64,000 nt of DNA, taken from NCBI RefSeq assembly GCF_034140825.1, contig NC_089037.1, positions 10,428,001 to 10,492,000 on the forward strand. Direction: 5' to 3'. Position numbers and translations under genes: made by a program. The DNA is from Oryza sativa Japonica Group. Its lineage: Eukaryota; Streptophyta; Magnoliopsida; Poales; Poaceae. Below the pieces are notes generated by a model. The model did no database searches and was not told the DNA's origin. It saw only the letters and a list, made by a program, of their open reading frames with translations. Shown one piece after another: positions 32,951 through 44,732 of the stretch; position 1 is the first letter of the stretch; every line of letters begins with the position of its first letter.

Positions 32951-33049
32951 TTGGTACATGTACCAACTAATACCACATAGGTACCAAGTACAATGATGAG
33001 GACATCCTCCACTATTACCGGCTGGCAAAGACGCAAAAGTCGGACAGCG

Positions 33050-33760
33050 ACCGTGTAAGCCTCTGAATAATCCCACCTTACTTAGCTTGGGAGGATGAAG
33101 CCGCCTTAAAAGGGAGAGCCACCCTTCCCTTATTAGACTAGTCTTTTAGGGAGATTGGGCCTTTCCCCGAGTGGGTGTGCCTAAGAACTGTTGGGGTCCG
33201 AGCAACCTTAATTTGTTGGGCCTCGACCAACCCCACCTGGACCGGATTGTTATCATTTGGTATCAGAACTGGGCCCTTGTTAAGGGGGTGGGAATACCTT
33301 GCTTAGCTCGGGAGGAGCAGGGCAACCTTAATTTGTTGGGCCTCGGCCAACCCCACCTGGACCGGATTGTTATCATTTGGTATCAGAACTGGGCCCTTGT
33401 TAAGGGGGTGGGAATACCTTGCTTAGCTTGGGAGGAGCAGCCTCTGAATAATCACACCTTGCTTAGCTTGGTTGGAGGAAGTTATCATAAAAGGGAGAGC
33501 CACCCTTACGTTATCATAAAAGGAAGAGCCACCCTTACCTTACTTAGCTTGGGAGGAATTGCTTAGCTTGGGAGAAGGAAGTCGTCGTAAAAGGGAGAGC
33601 CACCCTTCCCCTATTGGACTAGTCTTTTAGGGAGATTGGGCATTTCCCCGAGTGAGTGTGCCTAAGAACTGTTGGGGTCCGGACAACCTTAATTTGTTGG
33701 GCCTCGGCCAACCCCACCTGGACCGGATTGTTATCATACAAGTGCCGCTTGGGCGGGTGG
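33050..33760 (+). repeat. tandem LTR-retrotransposon-derived blocks
   Basis: Fossil fragments. A block of about 120 bp containing GGGCCTCGGCCAACCCCACC and ending GGATTGTTATCA is repeated. In two copies it is followed by TTTGGTATCAGAACTGGG, which resembles an LTR end plus an initiator tRNA-Met primer binding site. Other repeated phrases are AAAGGGAGAGCCACCC and CTTGCTTAGCTTGGGAGG. No coding domains seen; family not assigned. Confidence 0.5.
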
Positions 33761-34075
33761 TGATCGAGCTGTCGACCACCAGTGTTTTGTCTCGTCTTCT
33801 CCCTTCTATTCCTTTCCATATGTCCATGCCTTTTCTTCTCAATCTGGTGTTGGTACAAGGGTCACCAGGCTGCTATAGCATGCAGGGACCAACTTTGTCA
33901 CCTAAGTCACTATTGGTGCCGTGGCCTTCTCCTAGCGCCTCGCGCATGCTCCTCCGCCAGCTAGGGCATGAGCGCATTGGGCGGCGCTGAGTGGTGGACT
34001 CGTGAGTGGATAAAGTGGAGCGGAGCTAACGTGATCAATATAAAGTATCCCGTTTGGACAGGATGCCGTACCCTA

Positions 34076-35358
34076 GCTACCCTCTTATGTAGACAAAGTG
34101 ATACTTTAAGGACCAAGTCGTGCCTTTGGTAAAAGTTGCATAAGATCAGTTAATTTCATATACACACATGTTCAAATGGATGAAACTTTTACAAAAATAA
34201 TCACAGAATCATTCCATGGCTATGTTAATTAAGTTTTCGTAACAAAAAAAATACCTTGATGTTTCAAAAGGGCATATGGAGGTACAAACGGATTTCCTAA
34301 GGACGCGATCAATTGATTGGTCCAGTGTCTAATTAATCCACACAAAGATGTCATGTTCTCATGCCTGAAGCCATGAGGACTTTTCGGGGCAGATATTTGA
34401 GCTCTCATCCTTTTTTTCTAGTCTAGGAGACAAATTTAAGAACTGCCGTCAGGGCAAAGCTACGGTCGACATACAGCAAGAACTTCTCGGTCATGAAAAG
34501 GCAGCAGCAAGAGTATAAGGCTTAAAAAAAATGTACAAAAGCGCAAAGGCTGCCCACCGATGTGGATTTGTTAATTGTAACTAAGCCATCGCCAGATATG
34601 TCAGGGAATCACGCGCTATCTTGTTTATATGTATATAAAAAAAGTTACCATCGCCCCAGGAGATTAGCTGGTGCTTACCAGGAAGACAGCTAGTTAAACC
34701 ATATCATAAGACTCGGCAGCGCCACTGTGGCTGTGTTGGACCCGCTTGAGTGGTCTGACCTGACTTAACCTGTTCAGGTTACATGCATCATGATGCGTGC
34801 ATGAACAGGTTTGGTGGTAATGTTGTGTTGTTCCTGTATGGCATTTCGTTACTTAGCTAATAATACTACAAAGTGAAGAGATAAGCAACTAAAATAAGAT
34901 AGGTCTTATCATCCACATCATGTAGCCTACCCATCTCTTCTCTGACCTAATTTGTTTCAGGATAAATTGCAATCTATATCTATGTATCCACTCCTATACA
35001 TTACTTTAAGAAAGTGAAATGTTATACATCTCTAGTCATATGATTTTCACATTTACCAGAAATAGTGAGGACAGTCCTAATGAGAGTGTCCATCGGAATT
35101 AATACTCTTGCCATTACTTGAATTTGAGATGATGTGGCAAGGAACTAAACAAGAAATTAAGAGTGTCCATCGGAATTACTCTTGCCATAACTTGAATTTT
35201 AGTGTCTTGCACGAGACATAATGTCCAAGCAAAAACCAATAAGGTCCTCCTAGATATTACATGTTGGGAGAATAATATATTCAACACACTTTCCAAACAA
35301 ATATGGCCAACTATAAGAAGTAGTAAGATGAGAAAATTGGGAGAATATTTATTACAGG
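34076..35358. other. no gene seen
   Basis: AT-rich spacer with no recognised gene. It includes a perfect-armed palindrome at 34767-34811 (see findings) and an imperfect local repeat of AGAGTGTCCATCGGAATTA at about 35083 and 35159. Confidence 0.4.
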
Positions 35359-36047
35359 TGTCGATGTTTGAGATCACGACTACGTGGTATTTGGATGGTA
35401 TGGGGATCATTGACACCAGGATATATGCGAGATTGAGGTAAAAGAGATGGAGACAGTGATTTTTATACAGGTTCGGGTCTCTTATCTGACAAGTAATAGC
35501 CATACATACTGTTAGCCGAAGCCGGTGTTGCTCTTTATTCATCTGGATCACACAAGTACAATGACCTGGATAACCTAATTAGCTGTCATCAACTTGGCAG
35601 CAGGGATAACCAACTCGTAGTCGACGACAAAGTAGTCTTCCTCCTCGAATATGAACTCGTCGAGATCAGAGACGTCACTAGATCTCTCTTCCCGGCCTCC
35701 GTAGGCACCGGATGGGGTATGTCTAGGCTAATCTCTAATGTCGATATGGCGGCGTATTGGCTTGTGTATTGTGTGTTATGTCTTGTGGCTTGTCCCCTCT
35801 CCTCCTAGGGGGCTTATATTTATACCCATAGATGCCCCCTTGTCCAAGTAGAACTAGGGAGACCAATATTGATACAATTAGTGTAGTACTTGTCGTTTAC
35901 ATATAGAACTCTATTCATCGTTCTTTATCCGGAACTCTTTCTATATACGATGTTTGTTTCCGTATAAGACATGGTATGTAGTGGGTCTACCGAGCTTAGT
36001 CAACTACTATTAGTTATGTTATGTGGTATATATCCATAACCCTGACA
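35359..36047. mobile_element. solo LTR of an LTR retrotransposon
   Basis: Fossil of about 689 bp. It begins TGTCGATGTTTGAG and ends ACCCTGACA (TG...CA termini, TGTC/GACA inverted). Flanking 5-mers ACAGG and ACTGG look like an aged target duplication. No internal region, primer site or polypurine tract lies beside it, so it is a single LTR. Family not determined; orientation probably minus. Confidence 0.6.
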
Positions 36048-36262
36048 ACTGGTTCCACTTACAGATATCACTATGCATTAAGAAAATGAGAATTTTGGAA
36101 TTATCATATCAATGAAATAGAGAGCATCTCAAGATATTGGGTGAAATATATATAAATTTTGTTTTTTTTCATTTGAACTATTAATAAAATTAAATCATTT
36201 TATCCTTAAATACTTGAAAATTAACAAAGCTTACATATAGATTTAGTAATTTTGAACACAAA
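36048..36262. other. AT-rich spacer, no gene seen
   Basis: No feature recognised between the solo LTR and the SINE-like repeat. Confidence 0.35.
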
Positions 36263-36527
36263 GTATACAATTTTTTTTGAAACACAATACAAAAGCAAGC
36301 ACTCACAACACGTACACACACCTTACCTCTATAAATACCTTCGAAAGACTAGGCTTACATATATTGAGATTGATAAAATCACTACGGTGCCTTGCTGTCA
36401 CGGATACATCGTCTACTACTGAAAAAATAAATAGCCGTAAATACGAGCACACATGTTAAATCTAGAATTTAAACCCAGGTGATCTGATTTCACCCTAAAA
36501 AATCTAACCAGTTGAGTTACTTTTACT
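36263..36527 (-). mobile_element. SINE-like repeat, copy 1
   Basis: Read on the minus strand it contains AGTAGTAGACGATGTATCC and ATTTACGGCTATTTATT, shared with the copy at 38926-39137. In that orientation it ends in an A-rich run and its head side carries a tRNA-like stretch around AACTGGTTAGAT. Assigned to a grass tRNA-derived SINE by pattern only. Confidence 0.5.
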
Positions 36528-37269
36528 TCGCACAAAGTATACAATATGACGAGTTGCCAATGCAAATCCTAAGTCTAATTGAGGTAGCCAGCATTTCTAC
36601 TTTTATTTTCCTGGATTATGCTTTTATTTTCCTGGATGACAGATTCTATGTATGTAGAGATTTTGGACGGGGACGTACGTTTTGCCTTCACCATCCAGTG
36701 CCACTGCACCTACTGACCTGTGTACGCAATACTCGATCTCATCCACACTACTTTTCTTAAGGGAAACTGGATATCTTTCTGCCTATATATGGTACTAACT
36801 ATCTAGAATTTGTAACTAACCGCTGCATTCGGATTGGCCCCGAGGTTGCTTTTGGAGGCCACTGTCACCGGCAGTATAAACTAGGAATCTAGGACTAGGA
36901 GTGTGAGATTTGTCTGAAGACTGAAGTAGTTAGTGGAATATAATTATCGCCGTCGAGAGCATACCAAGGGCACAAGCAAGCTAATAATCTCTGCAGGTGA
37001 TTTGACAGAAGCACGATCGCTTGGTCATCCGCTCGATCACCCAGCCGGTCACCGTCATGCTGTTGCACGACCACGACACATCCGGCCACTTGTACGCCGC
37101 ACATATCCATATATCTATCCATCTACCGGCGGCGACGTCGATCAGTACGTAGCGAGACTGCGAGAGGAACACTACTGTTAGCGGCGACGTACAATCTGGC
37201 CGGTGTACCAACGGCGGCTTCGCCACACTGATCCGGCCGGGCGGTGTGCAGTGGCGCCTGAGAGCCAGC
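36528..37269. other. no gene seen
   Basis: Mixed-composition spacer. Short ORFs on both strands have no recognised domain. Confidence 0.35.
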
Positions 37270-37899
37270 GAATTAAATTTAAAAATATACTGATGATTTG
37301 TACTTTTTTCAAAAATATTCGGGATATAAAAGTTTTGACAGAAATATACCATCGGTCTCGCGCAACCGTTGCGCGAGAATGACGTGGGCGTGACGATGCG
37401 GACGGTCTCGCACAATGACGACGTGAGACCGCGCGGTATCGCGTGACGAAAGCACGAGACCGCGCGGCCTCGTGCGATGAAAACGCGAGATGGTGCGGTC
37501 TCGCGCAAGGAATGAGCGAGAGCGCCAGGAGCTGCCGTGGCTAATTACTTAATTAGAAATTAATTAATAATAATTAGTAATTAATTATATTGATTAGGGA
37601 TAATTAATTAATCGCTAATCAGGGTTATTAAACATTTTGAATCCGGCCAGCCATCGGTATCGCTCGCTGGTAACGCGAGACCGTTCGGTCTCGCCATTTC
37701 GTCCCGCGAGGCTGTACGGCCTCGCGATTTCGTAGGCGGTCTCGCGCTTTCGTTACACGATACCGCGTGTATCGTCATGTCCACATCATTCTCGTACAAT
37801 GGTTACACGAGTCCGGTGGTATATTTCTGTCAAAACTTTTACATCCCGAATATTTTTGAAAAAAAAACAAATCAAGAATATATTTTCAAATTTAATTCG
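37270..37899. mobile_element. MULE-like foldback element with CpG-rich arms
   Basis: 630 bp. Left end GAATTAAATTTAAAAATATA; the right end inverted begins CGAATTAAATTTGAAAATAT; arms of about 110 bp share AAAATATTCGGGAT and AAAAGTTTTGACAGAAATAT. Flanking 9-mers AGAGCCAGC (37261-37269) and GGAGCCAAC (37900-37908) match at 7 of 9. Inside the AT-rich arms are repeated GCGAGACCG / CGGTCTCGCG motifs around an AT-rich centre. Confidence 0.68.
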
Positions 37900-38925
37900 G
37901 GAGCCAACAGCGGCTCTCCGACGTTACGTGGCCGTTACAAGGGTAAAATAGCGAAGAAGTGGGAAAGCACCGACGGTGGGATGATATTGTCATGGACTCA
38001 ATGGTACCGTGGATGTGTGAATGCAGTGATTTACGAGTGTGTACATTTTTCGTGTAATAAAAAAGATGAGTCATTGTATATGAAAGATTAGAGTACGACT
38101 CGTATGGCCAATCCAACGACTAACCGATATGCTCGGCATGTTTTAGGCCTACGCATGTAGTACGATAGCAATGCACTAATCGAACACAAGTTGTACACGT
38201 TGATTGTATGTATAGCTATTTTCAAAAAAAAAAGTGTTATTAAAAAATAGTTGAGAGAGGTATTTTACAATATTTTCGAAGGAAAAAAAGCAATGCGACT
38301 AGAAAGGCATATCAAGCATATGCATAGAACGACGGCATGGTTATTTGATCAGCCATTGAAAAAAAAATGGTGGAATTGGAATCCCTAACTTGGTGCGGTT
38401 ATTGACTATTATGGCTAAATGCGCGAATGTATATTCCAATTCCGGAAAAACAAAGGTAAAAAAAGAAGTGTATATACTGGAGTATAAATTAGCCATCAAG
38501 TACACCGTACATTAGAGCACCACTTGACTGTGAACAACTTATATATGTGCAATAATAATGTAACAAATTATACATTGTGGTAGTATGTACCCCACCTTGT
38601 CATTAATATGAGTTGTATACGCAATGTACGCACGTTCACGCATATCCAGCCGTAACACAGAGCGGTGTTCTTTCTCTCGTCTCTCCCCTCCTCTAACACT
38701 AGGAGAAGAATATACTTGAATGCAATTATTGTTGACAAACGTTTCTCTCACACAGTAGTTAACCACTTAACCAGTTAACCTTAACCATCACCATACAATG
38801 CCATTAAGGATAAAAGTGCTCGTGACACCGATCGACATATCTGGCCCAGTCCAAGCTAGCTAGAGTGCCTGTTGATATGTCACGGTGAACTTGAAAATGT
38901 GTGAGGAAAAAAAACCAAGTATAAA
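37900..38925. other. no gene seen
   Basis: AT-rich spacer of about 1 kb; no ORF above background. Confidence 0.4.
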
Positions 38926-39137
38926 TACATATTTTTTTTAAAAAAAATACATTACAAATTCAAACGTCCACAACACGTTTACACTCACGCTCAACATCTT
39001 TGAAAAACTAAATCAACATAGCATACGTCGTCTACCACTAGAAGAATAATTAGCCATAAATACGAACATCCATGTTAAGTCTAAAACGGGTCGGTTGCAC
39101 CATAAAAACTATAGCCAGTTAAGCTGCGCTTACTTCG
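38926..39137 (-). mobile_element. SINE-like repeat, copy 2
   Basis: On the minus strand: AGTGGTAGACGACGTATGC, then ATTTATGGCTAATTATTC, with an A-rich end near 38930-38950. Related to the copy at 36263-36527. Confidence 0.5.
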
Positions 39138-39303
39138 TAATATAAATACATTTTATCATGAGCATCAATATATGATTGTCGGCCTTAGATATAGTCATAT
39201 AATAGCATGGTTGCAAACACGGGGTGGAGACCAGGTACAAGCCCGAAAGGCTATCAACAAAAACTTGAAATTTGCACTCCCTCTGTTTCTCCCTTCTTTT
39301 ATA

Positions 39304-39792
39304 CTCCCTCCGTCTCATAATATAAGAGATTTTGAGTTTTGCTTACAATGTTTGATCACTCGTCTTATTAAAAAAAAATTGTGTAAATATAAAAAACGAA
39401 AAGCTGTGTTTAAGGGTTGGTTTAGTTTGTAGCTTAAATAGGCCTTACCAAATTTTGTCAATACCAAATTTTGGTAAGTTTTTACATGACTAATGTTGGT
39501 AAAGCAAAGTTGTGTTTAGATTGAAGCCAAAATAGCCTAAGTTCACTATTGAAATTGTTTATTTTCTTAGGCATGCCAAAATTTGGCTTCAAATCAAATA
39601 GACACTAAACACTATTAAAATTACCAAATATTGGTAAGTCTAATTTAGACCTCAAACCAAACCAGCCCTATAGTACTTTGGATAATAATTTGGATAATAA
39701 AGTAAGTCACAAAGAAAATAAATAATAATTTTAAAACTTTTTGAATAAGACAAATGGTTAAACAGTGTAAGTATATTATAGGATGGAAAGAG
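39304..39792. mobile_element. Stowaway-like MITE split by another MITE
   Basis: The outer element starts CTCCCTCCGTCTCATAATAT after TA and ends in a degenerate inverted copy (ATAGGATGGAAAGAG) before TA. Its halves (39304-39413 and 39669-39792) are separated by the family A MITE at 39414-39668. The halves join smoothly when compared with the common rice form of this element. Confidence 0.7.
39414..39668. mobile_element. PIF/Tourist-type MITE, family A copy 2
   Basis: 255 bp, GGGTTGGTTTAGTTTGTAGC to CTCAAACCAAACCAGCCC; TAA on the left, TAT on the right. Close relative of 15786-16041. Confidence 0.75.
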
Positions 39793-41192
39793 TATGCTAG
39801 TGTTGGTTAGTTAAATATGAACTCATCAATGTTAAACATTTCATAACAGGGGAATACCGTTTTTCCTGTGCGGTTGCTGGCGGTACCTAGACTCTATCTA
39901 AAAAATCTCAAAATAAAAATATTATCCGAAATTTTGCACGGCAATATTCTGTAATCAGCTGATTATAAATTTCAACGAGGGCCAGTAACCATGGGAAAAA
40001 ATGGGTACTATATAGAACCCTGCCCTTTAATCTTAAAATTTTAGTCGTCCCTAAATTGCAATATTTGCATGGACTCCATATACAACCTTTTCTGCTAGAA
40101 ATTATCTAAATTCAACAATTTATATCATAATATGGACTCATCTTTTCCAACCTGGAATAAATCACACGGTCAACTATGTAAAATTTTCTTTTTTTCTCCA
40201 CCCTCGGGAAATTTCTAACCATTTGAAAGCACAAGCGTAGAACAGATGTGATACCCTCCTTTTACACTATTTTATCATCAATCAATAACCTCAATAACAC
40301 ACAATATCCATCGGATAATAAATAAATAGATAAAAGTATTTGAAAAGTTGGGGGAGAGGAAGGAAATCTCTCTCTTAATCTACACGGAAAAGATTATCAA
40401 AGCACCCGAGGAAGGATAGATCGGAAGAACAGGGCCATCTTCTCCCGATCGATCCATCCATCGATGGATCAAAACATTACCCAACCCGATTAGACCGTTC
40501 CAGAAGCAAGTGGAAAAGGGCCCCCCATTAATTTCCAAGTTGGAACCCAATGGGCGGGAGGCGAGAGGGAAAGGATTGAGAGGAACCAGCCAGGTAATTA
40601 AGCCACAACAAGGCCTTGCAAGTTGCACGAGCCACTTGCGCTTTAATCTAATCGCGTAATCATTCACGCTAAATACACACCCCTCCCCCCCTCCCCTCCC
40701 CCATCTTTTCTGTGCCAAGTTGCAGATCGATCGACCGCGCAAGTTGCAAGGCAGCGAGAGGAGGTCCAGACCAGAGGAGAGGCGATCGAGTGGGCATCAT
40801 CAACTGATGATCTTAGCCTCTAATTACCTATCCTAATCGTGATGGTATTAAGAGTCTTGTAGACATGGAGAGGACCAAGTGGGGAAGATTGACAGGGTCA
40901 GATTAAGCTGATTTTTTTTTTTTTTGGGCGAGGGGTGATGCAAGTTGGCCTGGCTGGCTGGCACGAGGGAGATGGCGGCTGTGCAACTCCAGGTCGTCGT
41001 CGTCGTGACGCTCGCAAGTGGGCGAGAGGCCTTCTTTGTTGCCTTTGCCCATCTCCATCTCCATCTCCTTCTCGCGCTTCGCCCCCTCGGCTTTCTCTCA
41101 TTCTGACGCCCTCCGCCGAAAAATCTTCACAACAGAGCAGCGATCGGAACCGATCCTGACTTTTTCTTCTCTTGATCAAGTCTGTGTACATT
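39793..41192. other. no gene seen
   Basis: About 1.4 kb. ORFs at 40380-40742 and 40898-41257 on the minus strand and small ones on the plus strand have no recognised domain and low-complexity or mixed composition. A T run lies at about 40912-40925. Confidence 0.35.
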
Positions 41193-41295
41193 ACTCCCTC
41201 CCCACAAGTAAAACCCAATTCTAAATTTAAATTTAGATATACACTGTTTAAATTCAAATCTAGAATTGAGTTTTATGGGACGAAAGGAGCAGTAC
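41193..41295. mobile_element. short palindromic MITE
   Basis: Starts CTCCCTCCCCACAAGTAAAA and folds on itself via AAAACCCAATTCTA pairing with TAGAATTGAGTTTT; a central AAATTTAAATTTAG palindrome. Confidence 0.5.
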
Positions 41296-41937
41296 ATCTT
41301 ATGGAGAGTTATGGTATCACTGGTAAGGAGGAGATCACGGTTTGGAATTGGGGGAGAGAGAGTTTTAATGCGGCGAACAGTATCTGTTTCGACCAGGCGT
41401 TCAAGTCCGAGTCATTATTTTTGGACGCGTTATTACAAGGTAGGTGTGCAAATTACTCCAACAAACACTATAGTTTGATGGACCGATCTGCCAATGGAAG
41501 GGGTGTCGCCCATTGCTTGCCAATTAGTGCACACACACAGAATGGCATTTGCTGTATAGATGTAGCACAACTTTAAATACGAACGTACACTTTAAATTTG
41601 TGCCAGAGAACAGATCTAAATATCTAATACTACTATCGTGTTTATGTATATGTATGTATGTACTCAATACACCAACCAACTCGAGCATACAAATGGAATT
41701 GCAGGCTGTCAATTATACATGTCATTTCTTGAATCTTTTTGGACAAGGGTGGATGGTGTTTGTGTGTCTCTCGCAACAACGAGGGAAAAAAATAAAGAGG
41801 AAAAAAAAGAGGGGGTCAAATGTGAAGAAACCAAAGAGGAAAAAGGGGGAAAAAAAGGAGAAAGCTCTCACGCGCCGAAGAAACACACATCCATCCGCCC
41901 GGAAAAAAACGATCGGTGGCCCGGCGGTGGAGAGCGC
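41296..41937. other. 3' side of the ABA receptor gene, no other gene seen
   Basis: The right part (from about 41750) is A-rich on the plus strand and will include the 3' UTR of the minus-strand receptor gene. Confidence 0.4.
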
Positions 41938-42627
41938 TCACGAGCCGGCGGCCCTCGCGCCGGCGGCGAGCTTCTCGGCGGTCTTGGCGAGAGACTGGAG
42001 GTTGCACTTGACGATGGTGTCGACGAACACGCGGGTGTCCTCGGGCGTGTTGCCCGGGGGCACGTCGACGACGTAGGACTCCACCACGACGGTGGCGGCC
42101 GTCGGCGCGGACGGGGACGGGTGGACGGTGGTGACCGAGAGGTAGTTCTTGAGGCGGTGCTCGCCGCCGACGACGCGGAAGCTGAGGACGTGGCTCTCGT
42201 CGTCGAGGATCTCGAGGCGCTCGCGGGAGGACGCCGCGGGGAGGCCCGACACGACGCGCACCTCGCGGAGCGTGCCCACGCCGCCGTCCCCGGCGAGCAG
42301 CGCGCAGCTGCGGACGAACCGCTTGTACGCCTGGGGCTGGTCGAACCGCCGCACCACCGACCACACCGCCGCCGCCGGCGCCGCTACGTGCTGGACCACC
42401 GCGGAGCAGCACCGCCCCGACCCTGGCTCCGCGTGCTCGTGGTGCCGCGCCACCTCCATAGGCACCTCCCCGTCGTGCGCCCCGCACCTCGTCCCCGCGA
42501 CACCCGCCGCGGCCACGGCCGCCTCCGCCGCGCACCCGACCGCCATGCCGACGCCTGCTAGCGCCCGGTGGTGCTGGTGCTGGTGCTGGTGCGGGATGCC
42601 AGGGCTGGACGCCGGGATGCACGGCAT
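41938..42627 (-). CDS. PYL6: PYR/PYL/RCAR abscisic acid receptor
   Basis: Intronless gene for 229 aa. The START/Bet v 1-like fold is complete: helix and Lys in [12 protein letters not shown], gate loop SGLPA in [17 protein letters not shown], latch HRL in [14 protein letters not shown], and the C-terminal helix [16 protein letters not shown]. On binding ABA, gate and latch close and the receptor inhibits clade A PP2C phosphatases, which frees SnRK2 kinases. The N-terminal 60 residues are a long Ala/His-rich extension, as in the PYL4-6 subfamily. The first Met (42627) is used; Met28 (MAVGCAAEA) is a possible alternative. I believe this is the rice gene often called OsPYL6, but numbering of rice PYLs varies among papers and the symbol rests on recall. 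A TATA box lies upstream. Confidence 0.9.
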   Translation of the reverse strand: MPCIPASSPGIPHQHQHQHHRALAGVGMAVGCAAEAAVAAAGVAGTRCGAHDGEVPMEVARHHEHAEPGSGRCCSAVVQHVAAPAAAVWSVVRRFDQPQAYKRFVRSCALLAGDGGVGTLREVRVVSGLPAASSRERLEILDDESHVLSFRVVGGEHRLKNYLSVTTVHPSPSAPTAATVVVESYVVDVPPGNTPEDTRVFVDTIVKCNLQSLAKTAEKLAAGARAAGS

Positions 42628-42749
42628 GTCGCGCTGTTTCCTTGTCTCCTTCGCTTCTCCTCCTCCTCCTCTTCTTGCTCGCTATGTGTTCGGTGGAATT
42701 TCTATGCGGCGATGAGGAGGTTGGAGAAGAGGTTGATGAGGAAGAGGCG

Positions 42750-42759
42750 TATATATATT
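42750..42759 (-). promoter_or_regulatory. TATA box of the ABA receptor gene
   Basis: TATATATA-type run about 125 bp upstream of the receptor ATG on the minus strand. Confidence 0.5.
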
Positions 42760-42997
42760 CGCCAGTGAGGCAACTTGCTGTGCGAGCTACTAGCCTGTAC
42801 TGTTGCAAATAAATCTACTACTTGTGTGCTTACTTTAATATATAGCGTGTGATCTTTCGATTTATTTAATTGGCTCTCCTTAAGACGGTTCGATAAAATT
42901 TTGAACAAATTGGACAAGTTGCATGGGGGGAGGGTTGTTTGTTTGATTCGCTTCGAAGTGGTACTAGTTTACAATACTCCCTCACTGTGTAAATTAA

Positions 42998-43350
42998 GGC
43001 CCCCTTTGAATCATAAGAATGAAAAAACGGAGGAATAGGAAAAATATAGGATTCTGATAGGAATACAAGTGTAAAACAGAGGATTGCAAAACATAGGAAT
43101 GACCGTTTGATTGAGCCGCAGGAAAAACACAGGAATTTGAGGAGAGAGAAAGACTCAAAGGATTCTTAACATGAGGTAGAACCTCATGTTAAATTTCCTT
43201 CAAAATTTGCATGGGAAGAGACATTCCATAGGAATTTTATAGGATTCCATAGGATTCATTCCTTTGATTCAAAGGGCTATATAGGAAAAATTCATATAGG
43301 AATTAAATCCTTTAAAATTCCTATGAATTTCCTTTGAATCAAAGGGGGCC
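42998..43350. mobile_element. PIF/Harbinger-type MITE with TAA target duplication
   Basis: 353 bp. Left GGCCCCCTTTGAATCATAAG, right inverted GGCCCCCTTTGATTCAAAGG; TAA at 42995-42997 and 43351-43353. It lies about 370 bp upstream of the ABA receptor start codon. Confidence 0.85.
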
Positions 43351-44447
43351 TAATTGTCGGTTTAGCTTTGGTTTATTCAAAGGGTCATTAATAAATTTGG
43401 AGCAAATGGCCAACTTGTATGAGCAGGTTGTGTGTTTTTATTTTGTATCGAAGTAATTTACAAGGTAGTGCAGCTAGTGCTGCGACCTTTCCGTATGCTA
43501 GTTGTCGGTTTTTTGCCCTCTGGACAGCGCGGAGGGACAACGGTGATTGGGCGCGGAAGGCTCTTCAAATGCAGGGTATATTTTCCTAGTGGAACGACTG
43601 AAATATCAATAAGTTTTGTCAAATTAGAAATCAAATGAAGACAATGCTTTATAATACATTTAGACGATATAGAAATTTTAGTTGTTGCTGAAGAATAGTT
43701 TGTTATGAAACTATCGAATTTAATGATCACTAAATCAGCCTCAGTTTTTTTCTATCTTAATAACATTGGATGACCTCTTTCAGTTATTCCGGCAAAAAAA
43801 TCAGCCTCATTTCGATGATAAGAGAGAAGTAAAATAATACTGCCATGTTTAACATTAACTTGTATAGTAATTACTCTCTGCTTACGGTCTTTTAACAATG
43901 TGCATTTTGTTTGTGACTTGTTTTTTTTCGAATAAAATTGTTTGTGACTTGTAAGCGAAGATATTATATATGACTATACAACGCAAAATGGTTCAGTGTA
44001 ATACTTTTAGTGGTACAGAGATCAAGCTCGAGTAACGAAATAAAGAAGAAAACCCCGAAATAATTATAAAATTACTACCTCTGTTTTACAATGCAAGACT
44101 TTCTAACATTGTCCACATTTATATAAATATTAATGAAGTAGGCAATATTAGAAAGTACACTGTGAAACGGATGAAATAAGTTTTAGAATTTGAAATTGGT
44201 CCTGGCTTTCAATCGAGCATGCATTTTGTATAGTTAATATTGTTTTCTTATTCTCTACGCAGCAATATATCATCCAAATTAAATCTTGACAGTTAGGTTG
44301 CATTGCACATATCAGATCAACTTCAACTTACTCATCCTCATTCCTGCATAACCTGTCACGACAAGCATTGGTCGGTCCATCCAACCGAAATTATTAATTC
44401 TCTTTTTTCTCATTAAACCGTGCCATTTTAACTACTTTCAGCTGCTA
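43351..44447. other. no gene seen
   Basis: AT-rich spacer; short ORFs only. A phrase like a degenerate Stowaway end (about 44080-44175) may be an old copy. Confidence 0.35.
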
Positions 44448-44694
44448 CTCCCTCCGTTTCATATTATAAGTCGTTTTATTTTTCTGTTCGTCAAATTTCG
44501 TTAAGTTTGACCAAGTTTATTAAAAAAATACTGATATTTTTAATAAATTAAATATATTATCAAAATATATTGAATTTAAATTTAATAAAACTAATTTGGT
44601 GTTATAGATGTTGTTTTTCTCTATAAATTTGGTTAAACTAAATAAACTTTGACTAAGAAAAAGTCAAACGATTTATAATATGAAACGGAGGGAG
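44448..44694. mobile_element. Stowaway MITE with TA target duplication
   Basis: 247 bp. CTCCCTCCGTTTCATATTAT at the left pairs with ATAATATGAAACGGAGGGAG at the right; TA on both sides. AT-rich interior. Confidence 0.88.
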
Positions 44695-44732
44695 TACTTC
44701 AGAAGTACCAGCAGGGGTGTAATGCCCATTTG

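Larger units (their letters stand above)
32137..34075. mobile_element. composite TIR element holding a minisatellite and LTR-like repeats
   Basis: Ends are related inverted repeats: AACCGACGGTATCCCGTCC on the left, and GGGTACGGCATCCTGTCC reading inward from the right, followed on both sides by ACGGGATAC and then an AT stretch. The interior holds a GC-rich segment (32200-32580), a 43-bp minisatellite (32740-32950) and repeated LTR/primer-site-like blocks (33050-33760). No transposase seen. Superfamily uncertain. Confidence 0.45.

Noticed and set aside
33171-33566. ORF with an internal 40-residue repeat
   Set aside because: Product of tandem LTR-like DNA blocks, not a repeat protein gene.
33050-33760. 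CRISPR-like array of repeats
   Set aside because: Unit lengths vary, spacers are not unique, and the genome is a plant; explained by transposon-derived tandem repeats.
41638-42561. 307-codon plus-strand ORF opposite the ABA receptor
   Set aside because: Shadow of the GC-rich PYL exon; no family match, and the PYL frame is unmistakable.
41816-42808. 330-codon minus-strand ORF overlapping the ABA receptor
   Set aside because: Different frame of the same GC-rich exon; Arg/Gly-rich with no domain.
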